Of a stretch of DNA of 7,121 bases, positions 6,115 to 7,121 are shown piece after piece (positions within the stretch are counted from its first letter, which is position 1; each line of letters opens with the position of its first letter). Source of the DNA: Dehalococcoidales bacterium (GTDB taxonomy: Bacteria; Chloroflexota; Dehalococcoidia; Dehalococcoidales; ARS1013); contig NZEH01000070.1 in assembly GCA_002690375.1 (NCBI GenBank), positions 1 through 7,121 on the forward strand, given 5' to 3'. The position numbers and the translations under genes are program-made. Under the pieces are notes generated by a model, which was given only the letters and a program-made list of their open reading frames with translations, had not been told where the DNA came from and ran no database searches.

Positions 6115-6141
6115 CTAACTTCGGCCAAATTCCTTTTTCAG
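6115..6141 (-). pseudogene. Fossil of the mutL 3' end
   Basis: Read on the minus strand these 27 bases encode LKKEFGRS followed by TAG, exactly the last eight residues and stop of mutL at 6798-6824. Including the adjacent lepB stop, 31 bases (6111-6141) match 6794-6824 at 27 positions. The spacing from the lepB TAA to the mutL TAG is one base in both places. The three differences inside codons are all synonymous. No mutL sequence continues beyond 6141, so this is a severed end left by the tandem duplication, and not a gene. Confidence 0.85.
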
Positions 6142-6142
6142 C

Positions 6143-6176
6143 ATGTCAATTTAGCCAGGGAAAATACCGGCTCCAT
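6143..6176 (-). pseudogene. Fossil of the ribD 5' end
   Basis: This stretch aligns without gaps to ribD bases 5365-5398, matching at 26 of 34 positions. Translated on the minus strand from ATG at 6174-6176 it reads MEPVFSLAKLTC and then stops, against MEQALFLAKLAL at residues 4-15 of RibD. It abuts the mutL fossil with at most one base between, marking the duplication junction. It has no ribosome-binding site: the sequence that carried it in ribD is missing here, apparently lost with roughly 90 bases of the ribD upstream region. Confidence 0.75.
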
Positions 6177-6194
6177 AATGAAGCTCGTGCCATC

Positions 6195-6223
6195 TAGCAG
6201 GATAAAGGTAGATAGGTTATAAT
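6195..6223 (+). promoter_or_regulatory. Promoter of lepB copy 2 (duplicated)
   Basis: A consensus TATAAT (6218-6223) sits in GATAGGTTATAATCTA, shared with the promoter of copy 1. At a spacing of 17 the -35 position reads TAGCAG, only two matches to consensus, against TAGAAA in copy 1. This promoter may therefore be weaker or depend on an activator. The predicted start near 6230 leaves a leader of about 24 bases, with AAAGAG eight bases before the GTG start as the only ribosome-binding site. Confidence 0.5.
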
Positions 6224-6253
6224 CTAATAGCAAACCTAGAAAGAGCTTAATAA

Positions 6254-6796
6254 GTGAGATCTTTTCTCCGTGAGATTATAGTCACTGTCATACTGGCCGT
6301 CGTAATCTTGGTACTGTTACAGACAGTATTCCAGACTTTTATTGTGGTCGGATCGAGTATGGAGCCCAGCTTTTCTTGGAGGCAACGACTACTAGTAAAC
6401 AAGATCGTTTATCACTTCCATGAACCGGAAAGGGGCGACGTGATTGTACTGCAACCCGTCGGCAACCAGAATATCGACTATATCAAGCGTATTATCTCCC
6501 TGCCCGGCGACACGGTAGAGGTAAAAGACGAAACAGTATATGTTAATGACTTGCCTCTGGATGAACCCTATATCAAAGAGCCTCCCCGTTATACCCTGAG
6601 CCAGACAAATATCCCGGACGATAACTACTTTGTCCTTGGTGATAACCGCAACAATAGCAATGATTCCCACAAGGGCTGGTTAGTGCCCCGCGACAACATA
6701 GTCGGCAAAGTCTGGCTGTCAATCTGGCCACCAGATGAATGGGGACTGGCGCCCAACTACTCGTTTGAAGAGCAATCAGCTAGTCCCGCCGATTAA
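6254..6796 (+). CDS. lepB: Type I signal peptidase (S26), copy 2, canonical
   Basis: This is a 180-residue signal peptidase of the short Gram-positive type, about 60% identical to copy 1 from residue 29 onward by hand alignment. A single membrane segment spans about 8-27. The motifs are conventional: box B GSSMEPS with Ser35, RGDVIV (60-65), box D YIKRIISLPGDTVEV with Lys78, and box E GDNRNNSNDSHKGW (129-142). The arginine expected after DS in box E is His in both copies. The start is GTG at 6254-6256, aligned with the ATG of copy 1 (MRS against MRT). Its stop is one base from the stop of convergent mutL. Being motif-complete, this copy is the likelier housekeeping peptidase. Confidence 0.95.
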   Translation: MRSFLREIIVTVILAVVILVLLQTVFQTFIVVGSSMEPSFSWRQRLLVNKIVYHFHEPERGDVIVLQPVGNQNIDYIKRIISLPGDTVEVKDETVYVNDLPLDEPYIKEPPRYTLSQTNIPDDNYFVLGDNRNNSNDSHKGWLVPRDNIVGKVWLSIWPPDEWGLAPNYSFEEQSASPAD

Positions 6797-6797
6797 G

Positions 6798-7121
6798 CTA
6801 GCTTCTACCAAATTCCTTTTTCAGTTGTGCTGAGCTGAGGTGAATTAATGTCGGTCGACCATGAGGACAAGTATGAGACATAGCCACCGGCTCCAGTTGT
6901 CGGATAAGTTCACGCATTTCGTCATCGGTTAATACTTGCCCCGCTCTTACCGCACTATGGCAGGCAATGGATATGGCTATCTTTTCCAGCCAATCATCAG
7001 TATTCCCACCGGATAGAGAATCCAGTAGTTCCCTCATCACTCCCGCCCAATCCTGGTCATGAAGCAGAACCGGCACGGCCCTGACCAGATAGGTTCTGTC
7101 TCCAAAAGGCTCGATGGAAAA
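6798..7121 (-). CDS. mutL: DNA mismatch repair protein MutL, C-terminal fragment
   Basis: The frame is open to the right edge, giving the last 107 residues. It is the dimerisation and endonuclease domain of MutL, which nicks the mismatched strand during repair. Visible marks are IEPFGDRTYLVRAVP at the beginning of the fragment, ACHSAVRAGQ about 50 residues before the end, CPHGRPT (a metal-site motif of nicking MutLs) about 24 before the end, and a terminal EFGR that fits the C-terminal FxR motif. A GTG at 7074-7076 is internal and not the start. The last eight codons and stop are duplicated as a fossil between the lepB genes. The ATPase domain lies outside the window. Confidence 0.93.
   Translation of the reverse strand, partial: FSIEPFGDRTYLVRAVPVLLHDQDWAGVMRELLDSLSGGNTDDWLEKIAISIACHSAVRAGQVLTDDEMRELIRQLEPVAMSHTCPHGRPTLIHLSSAQLKKEFGRS

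Larger units (their letters stand above)
5365..6141. repeat. Tandem duplication, unit 1 (ribD 5' end, lepB copy 1, mutL tail)
   Basis: This is the left copy of a diverged direct repeat. It begins in ribD codon 14 or 15, runs through the divergent ribD/lepB promoter region and the first lepB gene, and ends with a fossil of the mutL 3' end. It aligns in the same order with 6143-6824. Its limits are set where similarity to unit 2 stops: inside ribD on the left, and at base 6141 or 6142, where mutL-like sequence changes abruptly to ribD-like sequence. It is about 95 bases longer than unit 2, mostly because unit 2 lacks much of the ribD upstream region. Confidence 0.85.
6143..6824. repeat. Tandem duplication, unit 2 (ribD fossil, lepB copy 2, mutL tail)
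   Basis: This is the right copy of the direct repeat that starts at 5365. In order it holds the ribD 5' fossil, a shortened promoter region, lepB copy 2 and the genuine last codons of mutL. Similarity to unit 1 stops inside mutL at about 6824. The best-preserved internal block is 6536-6586 against 5853-5903, 49 of 51 bases identical. From the two sets of ends, the duplicated ancestral segment ran from about codon 14 of ribD through lepB to eight codons before the mutL stop. Confidence 0.85.

Noticed and set aside
5565..6796. The lepB pair as part of a sortase, pilus or secretion gene cassette
   Set aside because: No substrate, sortase or secretion genes are adjacent, and the flanking fossils explain the pair as a local tandem duplication.
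7074..7076. GTG as the start of a small separate gene at the right end
   Set aside because: The frame continues upstream to the window edge with MutL-like sequence (IEPFGDRTYLVRAVP), so the codon is internal.

Overview
This window holds an ordinary bacterial vitamin and housekeeping neighbourhood with one unusual structure in it. Genes carry strong GGAGG-type Shine-Dalgarno sites, several promoters are close to the sigma-70 consensus, and base composition is near balanced. The gene set is a ribD-ribE-ribBA-ribH operon, short single-anchor type I signal peptidases, an endonuclease-type MutL, BioY, and a free-standing EF-Tu domain-II-like protein. This makes me think of an anaerobic Chloroflexota such as a Dehalococcoidia lineage. 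That placement is a guess from gene content and layout.

Left part (1-1650). On the minus strand, from the edge inward, are the first 26 codons of a MoaD/ThiS-like sulfur carrier cut by the window edge, a complete tRNA-Val(GAC) with its own promoter, the biotin-transporter S component BioY, and a 77-residue CxxC protein of unknown role. The CxxC gene has a perfect TTGACA-N17-TATAAT promoter. It stands head to head with the plus-strand EF-Tu domain-II-like gene (1647-1901), which has its own promoter and a full AAGGAGGT ribosome-binding site.

Middle (1944-5407). A compact minus-strand riboflavin operon runs ribD, ribE, ribBA, ribH. Together these supply every dedicated enzyme from GTP and ribulose 5-phosphate to riboflavin, except the phosphatase step. 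I see no FMN riboswitch upstream. The ribD start is odd: its strong Shine-Dalgarno site fits an out-of-frame ATG that opens a 16-codon ORF overlapping the ribD start.

Right part (5408-7121). Two plus-strand type I signal peptidase genes (lepB-like) lie in tandem, followed by the convergent 3' end of mutL. The 140-base spacer between the lepB copies contains a fossil of the mutL 3' end (6115-6141), joined directly to a fossil of the ribD 5' end (6143-6176), and then a duplicated promoter. These fossils show that an ancestral ribD-lepB-mutL segment was duplicated in tandem, with breakpoints inside the first codons of ribD and the last codons of mutL. The two peptidases are now about 60% identical over roughly 150 aligned residues. 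The first copy has lost several conserved box residues but keeps the Ser/Lys dyad. This dated-by-fossils duplication is the most interesting thing in the window. I found no mobile element, CRISPR array or obviously new defence system.
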